This document shows positions 12,293 to 24,059 of a stretch of DNA of 64,000 bases, piece after piece. The position numbers and the translations under genes are program-made. A model generated the notes under the pieces. It saw nothing but the letters and a program-made list of their open reading frames with translations, made no database searches and was not told the origin of the DNA. The stretch comes from Panorpa germanica (taxonomy: Eukaryota > Arthropoda > Insecta > Mecoptera > Panorpidae). The stretch spans positions 22,641,807-22,705,806 of the forward strand of contig OY783206.1 of the NCBI GenBank assembly GCA_963678705.1, written 5' to 3'. The number at the start of each line of letters is the position of its first letter. Within the stretch, counting starts at the first letter, position 1.

Positions 12293-12671
12293 CAGAGGCG
12301 GCCTTAGGGGGTACCAAGCAGAGCAACCGCCAGGGATCTCGCTCTTATAGGGACCTCGCATTCACGCGCAACAACCCAAGTAGAAAAATTCATTTCTATA
12401 TATCTATTTGAATCTCGCGCCTCGTTCTTTAAAATCCACACTAGAATCACGACATATATGTTTTAAGGTATTCATGTACCTTAGTTTATCATCATTAATA
12501 TTTGTCATCTTTTTGCTTGTTAACTTTTATAAATCTTCCAATATAAAATATTATATCTCGTCAATTATCATCAGAAAATACTTACTTACAATTTACATAA
12601 ATTATACAAAGAACAAGTGCCTTGCAAAGATCTGCCACCCCAGAGCCTCGCAACATCTAAGGTTGGCCCTC
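12293..12671. mobile_element. hAT-type non-autonomous element
   Basis: The left end is CAGAGGCGGCCTTAG and the inverted right end is GAGGGCCAACCTTAG. The flanking octamers CCCACAAT and CCCACTTT match at 6 of 8, consistent with a decayed 8-bp hAT target duplication. The interior is shared in the opposite orientation with 42,112-42,436 (the AGGTACATGAATACCTTAAAA block). The ORF at 12,408-12,683 lies inside and is not a gene. Confidence 0.7.
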
Positions 12672-13643
12672 CCCACTTTATAACACATCTGTTAACAAAT
12701 TCTTAGATAGTACCAACCTTCAAACGATATGTGTTAAAATTTCATGACATTCCGACCATTAGTTTATGAGTTACAGTGGTTTTACTGACGCTACTTTTTT
12801 AGTTTTGAACAAAATGAAAAAATTGAAATTTCGTGTGTTGATAAAGGATTGCATTTTAATTGGAATTTATCAATTCTGGCGCCATCTATATGTGATCCTA
12901 CGAATTTATTGAGTGATGCGACAAATACAAGTTTATGTTGCAATACTAAGTGACAAATTATTATCCAAAATAAGTTATAAAATAAAAAAGGTAAATAAAA
13001 ATTGTTTAAAAACTTATAAAATGTAATATTAAAAACTCAAATAAATGAAAAATACTCATTTAAAGTAAAAATAGAAAAGAAAAACGAAGAAAATTCTATA
13101 TAAAAAAAAAATGCAAATGAAATTAAAAAGAATATTTAAAGCGACAACAATTCATTAAAAGTTTTGTGTGACAATTTATTATTAAAATGAATGCAAAAGT
13201 AAAAGAAAAATGGAAAACTGATGAAAACACAATTCATGCACAATTAGATGACAAGTACTTCATCATAGACTAGGGTAACGTTCGTCTAAGTATATTATTT
13301 AAATATTTTAGTAAAGTAATAGAAATGTTATGTTCTTGTCTTTTCATTTTCAGCCAACCCCCTTAAATATAAACATATTTCACATAATTACAACAAACAT
13401 TAATACTTTTTCATTTGAAAATGATAAGAATAATAAATCAAAAAAAGGAAATCCTTTTCATTTTAAAAATATCAATTTTCCCCTGTATTGAATTGAGTTC
13501 AGTTACAACATTTTATTAAGTACTTCTAAGTATCGCTTATTTTGCATTAATATAAATGTGGCAGCTGAAAGCTTTTTTAAAATTATTTTCATAAATAGGT
13601 GCACCATGAATTCGTTCCAGAGGGACAGACGGTTAATAAAGAA

Positions 13644-14831
13644 CAGAGGCGGCTCTAGCCCATGTAGCGCCCGTGTGCAATCAATACCCTGGCGCCTTCT
13701 AGTAGGCGCGTGGTCAAAATGGAATATTTACAATTAAGTATTATCACTGCTTTAATTTAATTCTGTATGTTATATTTAATTTAAATTGTTTAGCATATGA
13801 CAATACGCGTAGTCATTCGCAATACCATTTTTAATTTAATTTATTTTTAAAGTTTTTTTAGTTTTTTTAGAACCTTACAAGGTTCAATGTTTTAAATTAA
13901 AAATATTAAATTAAGAAAATCTATATTATATTATAACCTCCAAAATGTGACAATCTGTCAAAATTCAGTAGGATTTACTTTTAAAAGAAGTTTAATATCA
14001 GTTAGTCAAAAATAAAGAAATAAAAACAATTTTTATTACTAATTGTTATTAAAAACAGCAATTTTAATTATGATCGATTATTCAACATTCAATTCTGTAC
14101 AACTGTCGAACTGTCAAAATTTATATTACTAACGACGCATGCGCACCAACTAAATTAACTAAACTCAAATTAAAACATGAATGTGACTAGGAATGCTTAT
14201 TCTGAAAACCTGAAATCTAGTTAGAAACAGTAAATTAAATATTAAAACAGTGAGTGGAAATGAGGCTTTATATTTTCACCAGTGAACGGAAATTTGGATG
14301 CAAAAGGTGCTATTTTAAATGATATCAGGAAGGAAGTGGTTACAAGAATAAGAAAGCACGTTATTATTTCAATTAGTTATTTCAAAAATATCTAACTTAA
14401 AAACTAATTACATTACAGGATGGTCGTAATACAACTCAAAAATATTTACAAAAAATTTTCTTTTCGTGCTTTTGCATTAGCAAAATCTTTAACGATGTCA
14501 CTGACTTCAATTTTGATTTCTAATTCAATACTTATTAACGATAAATTTGTCAATTTACTTTGCAACAATGTACATCTAAAATAGTTTTTAATTATTTTTA
14601 GTTTAGAAAATTATCTTTATTATCGTGAGGCAATGTGAGGTAAATTCTAAGTGCTGGGGACAGATTTTGGAACACTGAAATTCATTAATTCGTAAACAAA
14701 TAGTTTAAAATATCCACCGGCGTAGTGGCATCAATAAAAATCGGTATTCATTCGTCGAAGGATAACTCGACGTCCCCTAAGACCTCCCCGTGTGCGCTGC
14801 ACAACCTGGACCATAGAAAAAGCCGGCTCTG
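13644..14831 (-). mobile_element. hAT transposon, 1,188 bp, with perfect 8-bp target duplication
   Basis: The ends are CAGAGGCGGCTCTAGC on the left and, inverted, CAGAGCCGGCTTTTTC on the right. ATAAAGAA is duplicated exactly at 13,636-13,643 and 14,832-14,839, the 8-bp duplication expected for hAT. Its target is a mariner reading frame. Strand is set by the transposase remnant inside (14,446-14,580, minus). Most of the transposase gene is gone or decayed. Confidence 0.92.
14446..14580 (-). pseudogene. hAT transposase C-terminal remnant
   Basis: The minus-strand reading ends with SKLTNLSLISIELEIK, then DIVKDFANAKARK and a stop. It matches the hAT dimerisation-domain ending seen in animal hAT transposases (the xxLSxLxxISIExxI pattern, then DDFAxxKARK). 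Only about 45 codons are readable. It lies inside the hAT element at 13,644-14,831 and agrees with that element's TIRs and target duplication. Confidence 0.75.
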
Positions 14832-15119
14832 ATAAAGAATATTATTTGGCTGTATTGAAAAGTCAAAAATGGCCAGATTTGTCGAAGAAAATACAATAAA
14901 TTCAATAAATAACATAGATCAACCACCGTGTTCACCAGATTATCACAGTGTGATTTCTTTATGTACGCTTTGACTCAATAAAATCCACAAAGCAAAAATC
15001 GTCATGCGCTTTTGAAGTGTACCGATTCAAACAGCAGTTGTAATCAAACGGTTTGACCGATCTTGCTCACACTCAGCATAGCAATTGGGTATATTGCTCC
15101 CAACGTATAGAATAATATA

Positions 15120-15812
15120 TTTTTTCATAAAACAATTAGCGCGAGGGTTTTAACACCCTACAAAGTCTTGGTACTTTGGGGGTGTAAATACGACGGTGTC
15201 GTTAGCAGCGTGGCGACAGGATACAGAATATGAACTAGATGCAAATCGTCCTCGTTAAGGATGTTCAAGTTGTTTTTATTTAGTTTCTTTAGTAGCTAGT
15301 GTGCGCCAGGGTTTATAGTACCAAGTATATCTATATATATCATTTCCCTTTGATAAATACCTGCTCTTAAATATTACTTCTTTTTCCTTTTCGTCTGTTC
15401 CTACTAAACCAGACTCTACCAGACCAGAGACAGACCTCCCTAAAACCACATTTGCATTACTCACATCTTCTCTCGCTTAGTGGTTTTTCCGTTTTTCCAA
15501 TATTTCCGTCGTATTGCTTAACATTCTCTACATTACTTATATGTAGATGCCGCTATACGTGAAATAGATTCTGTGTTTCCTGTCTGCTTCACCTTCATTT
15601 TTTACTAAACCCATTTCTGCTCAATACTTAATAGGGTCATTTTGTAGAATATATTTAACCTTAAAGACATATGCACTCCTACGTTTCCAGTGACGTTCAA
15701 CAGAGTAGGGCCTAACCACATACAAATTTTTATAAGTATATACTATACCATGGGGTTGTTAATTGTTAAAAGGGGCAGGGGGTGGTAAGGTTTTAACTAA
15801 TTCTTTAAATTT
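15120..15812. other. Intergenic DNA, nothing recognised
   Basis: It contains a minus-strand 62-codon frame (15,276-15,464) with no family resemblance. No terminal repeats were found. Confidence 0.35.
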
Positions 15813-16205
15813 ATATTAATGTACAACATATTAAGTTTATTGTGTGAAAATTTGAAGTCGATTGCAGTACAACTTTCGGAGATATAGAGTTTTAAGTCTT
15901 TACCCCTAGTGTGGTTTAGTCTTACTTTCAAACTTTAAATGCATTTTTTTCACACTTCTCACTAAAAATCTACTGAAAATCCAGTGATGAGTTATGAGTG
16001 GCATCGCAATGAAACTTTTTTTTGTGACGTCAGCGGAGATTCGCTGTCAATGACTCATTTCTTAATATTTATTTATGATAATTTCACGAAGTATTCTTCA
16101 AATGTAATTTTATGATGTAGTAATTATAGAAATAATTATATATTAACTGTGTCGTCAAAAAACATTTTCGAAAATATCCTTTTTTATCGTTTTGACCTTA
16201 ACTCA
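15813..16205 (+). repeat. Repeat D, internally deleted copy
   Basis: It shares ordered blocks with 17,515, 20,850 and 32,745 (inverted): TTAATGTACAACATATTAAG, GGAGATATAGAGTTTTAAG, CCAGTGATGAGTTATGAG and GTCGTCAAAAAACATT. About 200 bases of the interior present in the longer copies are missing here. Confidence 0.85.
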
Positions 16206-16235
16206 GTTCCCCAACTTTAATTGAAGGAGATATAT

Positions 16236-17010
16236 CTATTTAAAGTTTAAAGTTTGTTTTACTGCTTCTATTATGATTTCTCGGGCTTCCAAGGCACCTT
16301 TTATTTTCCCTAAAAATGTTCCGCTTTCTTTTTTCTTAACTTTATAACCCGACAATAAGAATGATCTATTCATGACCACTGGTGTTATGGTCGGTTTCGC
16401 AATCAAAAAGGCGGTGGTAACAGGAAGTATCAGTGAAGTCTGTAACATCGCATTTTGAAGCCCATTTCTTGCTATTGCTATATTTCTACATTTGCCACAG
16501 AATATGGTCAGAATCAGCCTCCTTTTCACCACATTCGCACTTAAAGTTGGTAATGATTTTGTTTCTAGCTAGATGTTTCGGAGCTCCAGTATGATTCATT
16601 CTTAGGTCATTCATTATAGGTTGAGGTCATTGTCATTTATCTTCTTGACCATTTTAGTTTAGAAAACCATGGTCTTCGTTTCAGTACTGGTTGTATTTCA
16701 TAGAATTCTCTACCTTTATCAGAATTATCCCACTTCTGTTGCCAATTTTTCAATTTATTATTTTCTAATTAAGCTTTCATATCCGATTTTATGAAGTATT
16801 AAATATATGTTAGTTATCGCAAGAAGCTTGACCATTTGGTCGGTTTTTTCATTTTCCTTAATTCCTTTATGTGACGGCATCCAAAGTAGGTTATTATTTC
16901 GGCACTTATCTATTTTCCTATTTATTTTCTCTTTGACATAATAAATTTTGTTGTCTAATTTTATATTAACTTCATATTTGTTGACGGATAATACGTCATA
17001 TACTACGTAC
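16236..17010 (-). pseudogene. LINE relic with RNase H domain and C-terminal CCHC motif
   Basis: On the minus strand LLWMPSHKGIKENEKTD (about 16,836-16,893) is the RNase H block of I-like LINE ORF2, whose family form is WxPSHxGIxGNExAD. Downstream, CECGEKEADSDHIL (about 16,498-16,541) is the C-terminal cysteine-histidine motif of the same proteins. Frames between them are broken. It sits between two copies of repeat D. The 98-codon frame at 16,236-16,532 is part of the decayed end. Confidence 0.75.
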
Positions 17011-17514
17011 AGCTACCTCGATAAACACATAAAGTTTTGTTGTTGAAAAATAAACAAAAATCGATTATTTAGTATATCATCAATGTTAAATAGGTTCCAC
17101 GTACGCCACTGGCTTTTACTGAACCTTTGCTCGAATATTTTGAATGAAGCTCTCATAAAAAATAATCTTATGGAAGTTCGATACGTTGAGGCGTTATTAT
17201 TCAGAAGAACATGTTCATACAGGCAGGCACTATTAGACAAATTGTTGGCTATGTTTCCTTAGCATAAATGAGTGATGAATTTAATAGCTGGAGCACAAGG
17301 CACGCGCCAAGGGCTTCGTCAAGACCCACCTTTACCTTTACATTTTTCTTGCAATGAGTTCCAAAATTTATAGTAGATGAATACAGCAAGAAGAAGACAA
17401 GATGCTTCTCAATTTTGAAGAACAATTAATAACGCAGCTGCAATTACAGCGCTATATTCTAATTCATTAATATGTAAAAGTTAATTAATGCCGGAATAAA
17501 GTTTTAATGAGTGT

Positions 17515-18075
17515 AAAGTTAATATGAATGTACAACATATTAAGTTTATTGTGCAAAAATTTGAAGTCGATTGGAATAAAACTGTCGGAGATATAGAGTT
17601 TTAGGTCTTCAGCTCACTGGTATGGTTTCATGTTTCTTTGACTTTTGACTTTCTCACACTTAGCTTTTTCAGAGTCAGTGTCCTCTCTATCTCAAAATAG
17701 ACTGCACCGATCCTTTTTGAAATTTTGCACACTCTTTCTTTATATAAATGCCGTGGTCGCCGCTGTCGAGTTTTTTTCTAATTTTAACGCATTTCGAAAT
17801 AACAAAGTTAACTTATTAACTAATGAAATCATTTTGGTTTTTTGAATTCGGATAATCCAGTGATAAGTTATGAGGGACAACGCAATGAAACTTTTTTTGT
17901 GACGTCAGCGAAGATTCACTGGCAATGGCTCATTTTTTGACATTTATTTATGAAAATTTCACCAAGTATTCTTTAAAGGTTATTTTATCATGTAGTAATT
18001 ATAGAAATAATTATGTATGAACTGTGTCGTCAAAAAACATTATCGAAAATATGCTTTTTTGTATCGATTTGAGCA
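17515..18075 (+). repeat. Repeat D copy
   Basis: It has the same order of blocks as the copies at 15,813 and 20,850, including TTTTTTGTGACGTCAGCG and the TGTGTCGTCAAAAAACATTA end block. Non-coding. The ORF at 17,645-17,845 lies inside it. Confidence 0.88.
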
Positions 18076-19200
18076 CTAGAACATTTTAACGCTGGTGTTA
18101 TAGTTTCAGAATATATACTGCCTCATCTTCTAAATATAGCACAATTACGAGTACATATAATATAAATCTAATGCGATTTAGTTTGTATGCGTGCGGTGTC
18201 GTTATAATAGCGATGGTTGCTAGACACTTCACAGTAGCACCAATGACCAATTGTAATTTAACTAGCGTGGAATGCGTTTACTTATAGATATAGTTGAAAT
18301 TACGAGAGTTCGGGGCTAACACACACTTAGAAAATGTTATAGAACCCGCATAAATCTACGATACGATGGTGAGCTTTATTTTATTAGTTTCTATGTACAA
18401 AAAGTAATATGCACGTGTACAATGAACATAGTTAAATCTAACAAAATAGTTCGACTAAATGAAGAATGAGATAATTGAAACAAAATTAAATTAAATCAAT
18501 TCAAGTAATTCAAATGCTTCACTTGTCTTGAGTCTTGATTGGTCCAATGCAACATTTGCATTTACTTTGCGTCTAAATATAAAATGATCTTTCTGGTATA
18601 CATATTTGTGTTTATTTATATGTCTTTTACTCCTGTTGTAGTTTTACTTCGGGATGCTTCAGTCAGTAATTTTCCACGGTAAATTTTCACACAAAATACG
18701 TTTCAAAAAGTGAATACAAAGCTATTAAGATGATGGAAAACCTTACACAAATAATAAAATTTTCAATGTATAAAATATATTTTCTTTTTTTCGGAAAAAT
18801 ATAAATGGAAACACTCTCCATAGTTGAAATTATAATGTTTTCAACATTTTGAATTGAATAATATTTACATTTTTCATCGTTTTCATTTTTTTTTTTTTTT
18901 TTTTTGTTAAGTGCAAAGCAGAACGTCTCTTCACCAAAATAAGGTTTTCCTTAAGAAGTTCCATATTTTAAAATGTCTCAAAATATATATTTCTTTTATT
19001 ATATACATTCATAAATTTATATGACAGCATATATTTATTATTTGCTTCTATTGACAGTTTTTGTAGTAGCCATGTTTAAGTGAATTTCATATATTCATAA
19101 AACATCTTCTTAAATTGAAACTTATAAAAGTTAAGTTAAAAGGATTGCATTGATATTTTTGCAGGCGTTTAAATTATATTTACTTTAGAGTTCTGTTATT
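18076..19200. other. AT-rich DNA, nothing recognised
   Basis: It includes a poly-T run at about 18,887-18,905. No ORF or repeat ends can be assigned. Confidence 0.4.
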
Positions 19201-19204
19201 AATA

Positions 19205-19450
19205 CAGGGTGTCTCCAAGATTACTAGCGCATTAAAAATATATGGTATATTTATTCATAAAAAAAGAATACGAATAAGGCATGTCACACATTGCAAGCGT
19301 ATTTAGGCGACGGTTAATTCGGGCGTAAATAGCCGACTCCTGTGTTCTTTGCATGTGTTGTGTCACAATACATACATACCACGTACCGATACGACAGTAC
19401 GCCAAATCAAACTTGTGTACTGTAGGGTGTATTGGAGTTGTTTTGCACTA
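19205..19450 (+). repeat. Mariner-like terminal block
   Basis: TACAGGGTGTCTCCAAGAT opens the stretch and has the form of a mariner-like inverted-repeat start preceded by TA. I do not find its partner, so this is a single end or a decayed element. Confidence 0.35.
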
Positions 19451-20287
19451 ACATAATTTATCATGACAGCTAACTTTTACTTTAATTTTTATCGATACAC
19501 CACTGTTCCCTACCAGTCTGAGACGGCTGATTGCACTTACAAGGTTAGGGTAGGTTTAGCGTTGTAGCATGGATAAAAATCGCTAATATACCGTTCCAGT
19601 ACGAAAGCTACGCAACACCCGTATTCGGACGGCTTTTTCGTTTGCAGTGTGCGAGGTTCATTACATTTACACGGTTCTGATTGGTAAAGGGTAGTAGCGC
19701 GTATACGTCCGGTTAAAATTCTGAAATGCAAAAGAAATGCACGAGAACTTCGTGCAATAATCGTAAATGCAATATGAGATATCCAATAAAACTACGGTGG
19801 CCAATGCGTTAACTAAGTTAAACAGATAAAATATTATTGTCCATAACATCGTCATGTTTAACAGTGTACTAACAACGTAATTTGGTTTGTTATTAAAATA
19901 ATACAGCAGCAATGCCAACATGAAAATTTAATATATATTTTTTGTAGAATTGTCTCTGGTTACATATTACAAGAATAAAACGAAAACAACCAAGAAATAG
20001 TTTATACGACGAAAATATTCAATATAGTAAGTTTCTGTAATATTGTCGAGTTAGGAACAGAGGCGTATTAGGGCTTGGGTTTATTTGTAAATGTAATCTG
20101 GTATTGTTATAAAAATAATATTTAGGCACTAATAAAGTAAAAAATGCACGCACTTGCACTTTAAAAAAGGATAAAAATATTGAAAATATCAGTAGTCTTG
20201 ATCCAGTAGTAGTGCGATTTCTGAATCTGTAGGAAATGACAAAGAATGCGTAAGACAAATTTTACATAAGAATTTTAACATGCAGAA

Positions 20288-20407
20288 CCCCTACAAACAA
20301 TTTCTCTAAATCTCGTCCGAATCTAATACGATTCTAATGTGATTCGGTTCAATCCGCTCGAATCTAATACGAATCCTATACGAATCTTGTCAACATTGTT
20401 TGTAGGG
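20288..20407. mobile_element. MITE C, 120-bp palindromic copy
   Basis: The left end is CCCTACAAACAATTT and the right end ATTGTTTGTAGGG, which are inverted copies. The interior carries repeated CGAATCTAATACGA blocks. It lies one base from a second copy. Confidence 0.85.
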
Positions 20408-20408
20408 A

Positions 20409-20691
20409 CCCTACAAACAATTTCTCGTATCTTAGCAATCTCGGATCAGAAATCGGTTAGACGTGACTACAGTGTTCGGGAGAACATATGTGGTAGTACT
20501 AGGTAGTAGCACGACTTGCACCTCGGCAAACCTCGTTTGGAAAGTATTAGGAAGGCAATCAGAGGGGGTACGGAGCATTCCGGCCCGTGCAGACATGCTG
20601 TCCAAAGCTTATAGGATAATAGGATTCCAATCACCATTCAGAGTGATACGATTCGCATCTAATTGGATTCTGATCAAAATTGTCTGTAGGG
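20409..20691. mobile_element. MITE C, 283-bp copy
   Basis: It starts CCCTACAAACAATTTCTCG and ends AAAATTGTCTGTAGGG, directly after the first MITE C copy with a single A between them. The interior differs from the first copy. The plus-strand ORF at 20,463-20,810 runs through it and has no family resemblance. Confidence 0.8.
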
Positions 20692-20849
20692 AAAGTGTGC
20701 GACAATCGAAAATGTTTCAAGCAAAGTATCACATCACAGTGTTAGACTGTCCGCCTTATTCATTTTATCTTTTCTTATCTTATATGACTTTTATCTGTTC
20801 TCCAAGTTGAAATATGTATTAAGGGAGAGTTTCAACTTTTTTTAAAAAA

Positions 20850-21507
20850 AATTTTTTTTATTTATATTAATGTACAACATAATAAGTTTATTGTGTCTAA
20901 ATTTAAAGTCGATTGGAGTAAAACTGACGGAGATATAGAGTTCTGTGTCTTCACCTCTCTGGTCTGGTTTCGTCTTTCTTTGAAACTTTTAAACGCGTTT
21001 TTCTCACACTTACCTTTTTTAGAGTCGGTGTCCTCTCTAGCCAAAATTCTACTGCACCGATCCTTTTGAAATTTTACCAAATAAATGCCGAGGTAGCGCT
21101 GTCGAGTCTCTTTTTTATTAATTTTAACGTATTTTAAAAAAACAAAGTATCTGATTTTTGTCATGAAAAATCGATATTTTGACTTCTAAGTCTTCTAGAA
21201 AATTGAAAATCAATAATAAAAAAAACCTGGACCTGCAAAAACTTATCAACTAATGAAATCATTTTGGTTTTTTGATTTCAGATAATCCAGTGATGAGTTA
21301 TGAGTGACACCGCAATGAAACTTTTTTTTGTGATATCTGCAAAGATTCGCTGTCAATGCCCTATTTCTTAAAAAATATTTATGACAATTTCACAAAGTAT
21401 TCTTCAAATGTTATTTTATAATGTAGTAATTATATAAATAATTATATATTAACTGTGTCATCAAAAAACATTATCGAATATGCTTTCTTTTTAACGATTT
21501 GACCTTA
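20850..21507 (+). repeat. Repeat D, longest plus-strand copy
   Basis: It carries the full set of blocks, including the middle TTTTCATGAAAAATCG-type segment missing from the copy at 15,813. The minus-strand ORF at 20,862-21,164 is inside it and not a gene. Confidence 0.88.
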
Positions 21508-21749
21508 CCAAGTTATTATTTCAATTAGTTCTGCTTTCTAATAGCTTTTAGAGTGCGACTCTGCTTTGAATATATGTTTTGTATTATTGAAATACCAAAA
21601 ATTCATTTCAAATATAAAAGATGCTCACTAGCTCAAAGCAGAATTAATAAATATGGCATGTAAGTCATATGAGTTGCTTCTGCAGCTGCTTTAGGCTTAA
21701 AGCAAGTGATCACATCATAAATGAAATCCTTAGAAGAGTGAAGTGTATA

Positions 21750-21832
21750 TTGTATGTTGTCTAAGACAACTTTATCAATATATAGTACAGTTTTATATAA
21801 ATTAAGTCATGGTTCACAAGCCCATTGATCCT
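21750..21832 (-). repeat. MITE A end fragment
   Basis: ACTTTATCAATATATAGTAC, then ATAAATTAAGTCATGG and CACAAGCCCATTG: the outer end of MITE A with its TIR, and no second half. Confidence 0.7.
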
Positions 21833-22215
21833 AACCTTAAATAATTATAAATAAAGTCGACTAGTGCTTAAATAAAGGAGAAATTCAAGTTGATTTCTCA
21901 TAAATAATAAAAACATTGTTTTAAATAAATAATTGTTTCAGTTTAAGACGGAAATGAATCTAGCTACTTATGTATTTAAGGTAACAAGTTAAACCGGAAC
22001 AAATTCTACGTTCTAAACCTCTACTTCCGGTAGAGTTTTTGGTCTGGTTCTTAACCAGCTACAAACTATATGTATTATGTACAATGAGGTACATACAACA
22101 TCTCTAAAACAAAACCATGGTATTTGCTTGAAACATTAATAAGTTTTTGTTACGTAAAAGTCACGTTTTCTTTAATTTTACGATCTTATAACTGCTTACC
22201 TGATAATAGCCTAAG

Positions 22216-23071
22216 CCCAGTAAACATTTTGGAGTCAGTTCGCCATCATATTGAAGATGCGTATGATTTTTTTGTCATGAAAGGGTTAATTTACAGTTCA
22301 GTTTATCACAGTCCTTCATATGAAATGTCTATTTTATCGTATATAAATGTCGAAATCATTCTATCTGTCGGAATACAAATGAAGATAAAATTGATGCGAA
22401 CTATAACTTCTATAAAAGTGTACTATATATTGATTAAGTGGGTTACTAGAACCTCAAATATTCAATAATATAATTCAATAAAATAATAAATAATAATAAT
22501 TAATAAATATTAAAAAAAATTAAACGTCGTAGAACGTCGATGTTGCTATCTCTTTTATACAACAGAGCGTAAAAGAGATATATTCTTGACAGAACTCTAA
22601 CAACTTTACAGGTTACTAACCTTACAGCTCATAAATCTCTGCTATATGTATTTATATATCAAATATTATTTACAGTTATTTCAAGGAACAATCAAATTTC
22701 AATATTATGTCTGCCGTAACAGGGTTAAATAAAATAAAAACTTATTATTCTTTGACTTGACTTAATTATTCGACTACCAACAGCTACAGAACATTACCAC
22801 AGCACTGACCTACTCTACAAATAACTGACGTTAAAATGCATTCCACGTCATACAAATGGCCGACCATTTCTAGCGCTAAAACTACAATTCAAATTTTTAA
22901 TTGCTATATCTCCGTCAACATTTAGATGTTTAATAAAATAGACACGCCAATACACATTCATTAACATCAATTTCTCGAAAAATCGACGCCTAAAAAAGAA
23001 GGCATTGAAATGAAATAGTGATAGAAGCGTCACAAAAACAAACGGACACTTTACCAAATTGTTTACTGGGA
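22216..23071 (+). mobile_element. MITE B interrupted by a MITE A
   Basis: The left end CCCAGTAAACATTTTGG at 22,216 and the right end CAAATTGTTTACTGGG (ending about 23,071) are MITE B termini, with AG on both sides. The B body runs to GATGCGAACTATAA and resumes at about 22,995 with TGAAATAGTGATAGAAGCG, as in the intact copy at 37,142. Between these lies a MITE A body without clean TIRs. The ORFs at 22,124-22,468 and 22,848-23,099 are inside and not genes. Confidence 0.8.
22428..22994 (+). mobile_element. MITE A body nested in MITE B
   Basis: It starts with the CTATAAAAGTGTACTATATA block and ends in the CACGCCAATACACATTCATT and AAAAATCGACGCC blocks. The order is the same as in the copy at 37,897. 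The outermost TIR bases are lost at both junctions. Confidence 0.75.
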
Positions 23072-23415
23072 GGTTCGACTGCGCGATTCGTACATACATC
23101 TGTTTTTTATGAATTGCAAATTTTATAGATAATTATTAATAGAGAAACTTTTAATTAAAATTTAATTAATTTATTATTTTTTAAACAATTTAGTTAATTT
23201 GGTTAATAAATTAATATTTAATTAAAAAAGACATGGACATAATAACGACGTACTATTAGTTTTAATTCTATTGTATACTAACACTATTAGATTGTTTTGC
23301 AGTACAGTGTTAGCTTCTTACAAGCTAATTCTTCTCCCTCATAGAAATTGTTGCATGCAGTGCTAGAGCGTGCTACAAGCGTTATATTTCTACCTGGGAT
23401 TGCAGTTATGTAATA

Positions 23416-23770
23416 CTGGTAGTTCACTCTTGCTGAGACAAGCGAGATCGTATATGTACTGTAGCTCTCGCCTCGTGTCGGTCATTGTCGCGTGGTCTCG
23501 CCTCGGCTCGCCGAGATTAAGTCTGTATTGTAGCTCTCGCTTGTCTCTAGTGCTCTCGCCTCGCGTTGGATTGTCTCGGTTTATGAGCGGTATTTTGACA
23601 CAAGTCAAAGGAAACGGAAAGTGTACTTCGCACCACTCAGTTACTTGTTCTCTCGGCAAATGTATCGCCCGAGGGACATTGAGCGAAAGTCGAGAGTGAA
23701 CTTGTTCAATCGGGGTCTCGGCATATCGACAAATATTTTCACAAATGTCTCGCCAAGAGTGAACTGCCGG
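23416..23770. mobile_element. GC-rich foldback element with about 25-bp TIRs
   Basis: The left end CTGGTAGTTCACTCTTG runs on to GAGACA. The right end, inverted, reads CCGGCAGTTCACTCTTG and runs on to GAGACA. The interior is rich in CTCTCGCCTCG-type blocks and clearly richer in G+C than its surroundings. ORFs on both strands (23,370-23,905) simply reflect the absence of AT-rich stops. The superfamily is not assigned. Confidence 0.75.
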
Positions 23771-24059
23771 CATAAAGAACTGCCGTGCGTTCTATTGCCT
23801 ACTAGCTTCCCCATACCGTCCTCGAATGAACAGAGTCAACTGTTCATAGTCTGGTTATGCAATATTCCAGTTTCTACTTTGCGAATATTACAGCATACTT
23901 TATGAAATAATCCTTCAAAGTGAAAACGTGTTTAAATAAATAATGATTCGTTTTTTCTGTAAAATTTTGAAATAATGTAAAATGAAAGCAGGCCAGTTCC
24001 CGCCGTTCCCCGTTCTTGTGTTTACGGCATGTAGGAAATGAAGGCCTAATACAGTAGTG

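Larger units (their letters stand above)
12697..15115 (+). pseudogene. Broken mariner element, split by a hAT insertion
   Basis: A mariner 5' leader (CATTCCGACCATTAGTTTATG) leads into an N-terminal-like KFRVLIKDC peptide at about 12,833-12,865; the related repeat at 45,365 carries the same layout. Further on, HHEFVPEGQTVNKE is encoded at 13,602-13,643. After the hAT element the same frame resumes at 14,840 with YYLAVLKSQK. Later come a decayed PPCSPD block (about 14,927) and an FDSIKSTK block near 14,970. The stretch 12,880-13,595 does not look like mariner and may be a further insertion. There are many stops, so it is not functional. Confidence 0.7.

Noticed and set aside
20463-20810. 115-codon plus-strand ORF
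   Set aside because: It begins inside MITE C and runs past its end, with no family resemblance.
23370-23905. Overlapping ORFs of 94 to 127 codons on both strands
   Set aside because: They coincide with a GC-rich foldback element; open frames are expected there from the lack of AT-rich stop codons.
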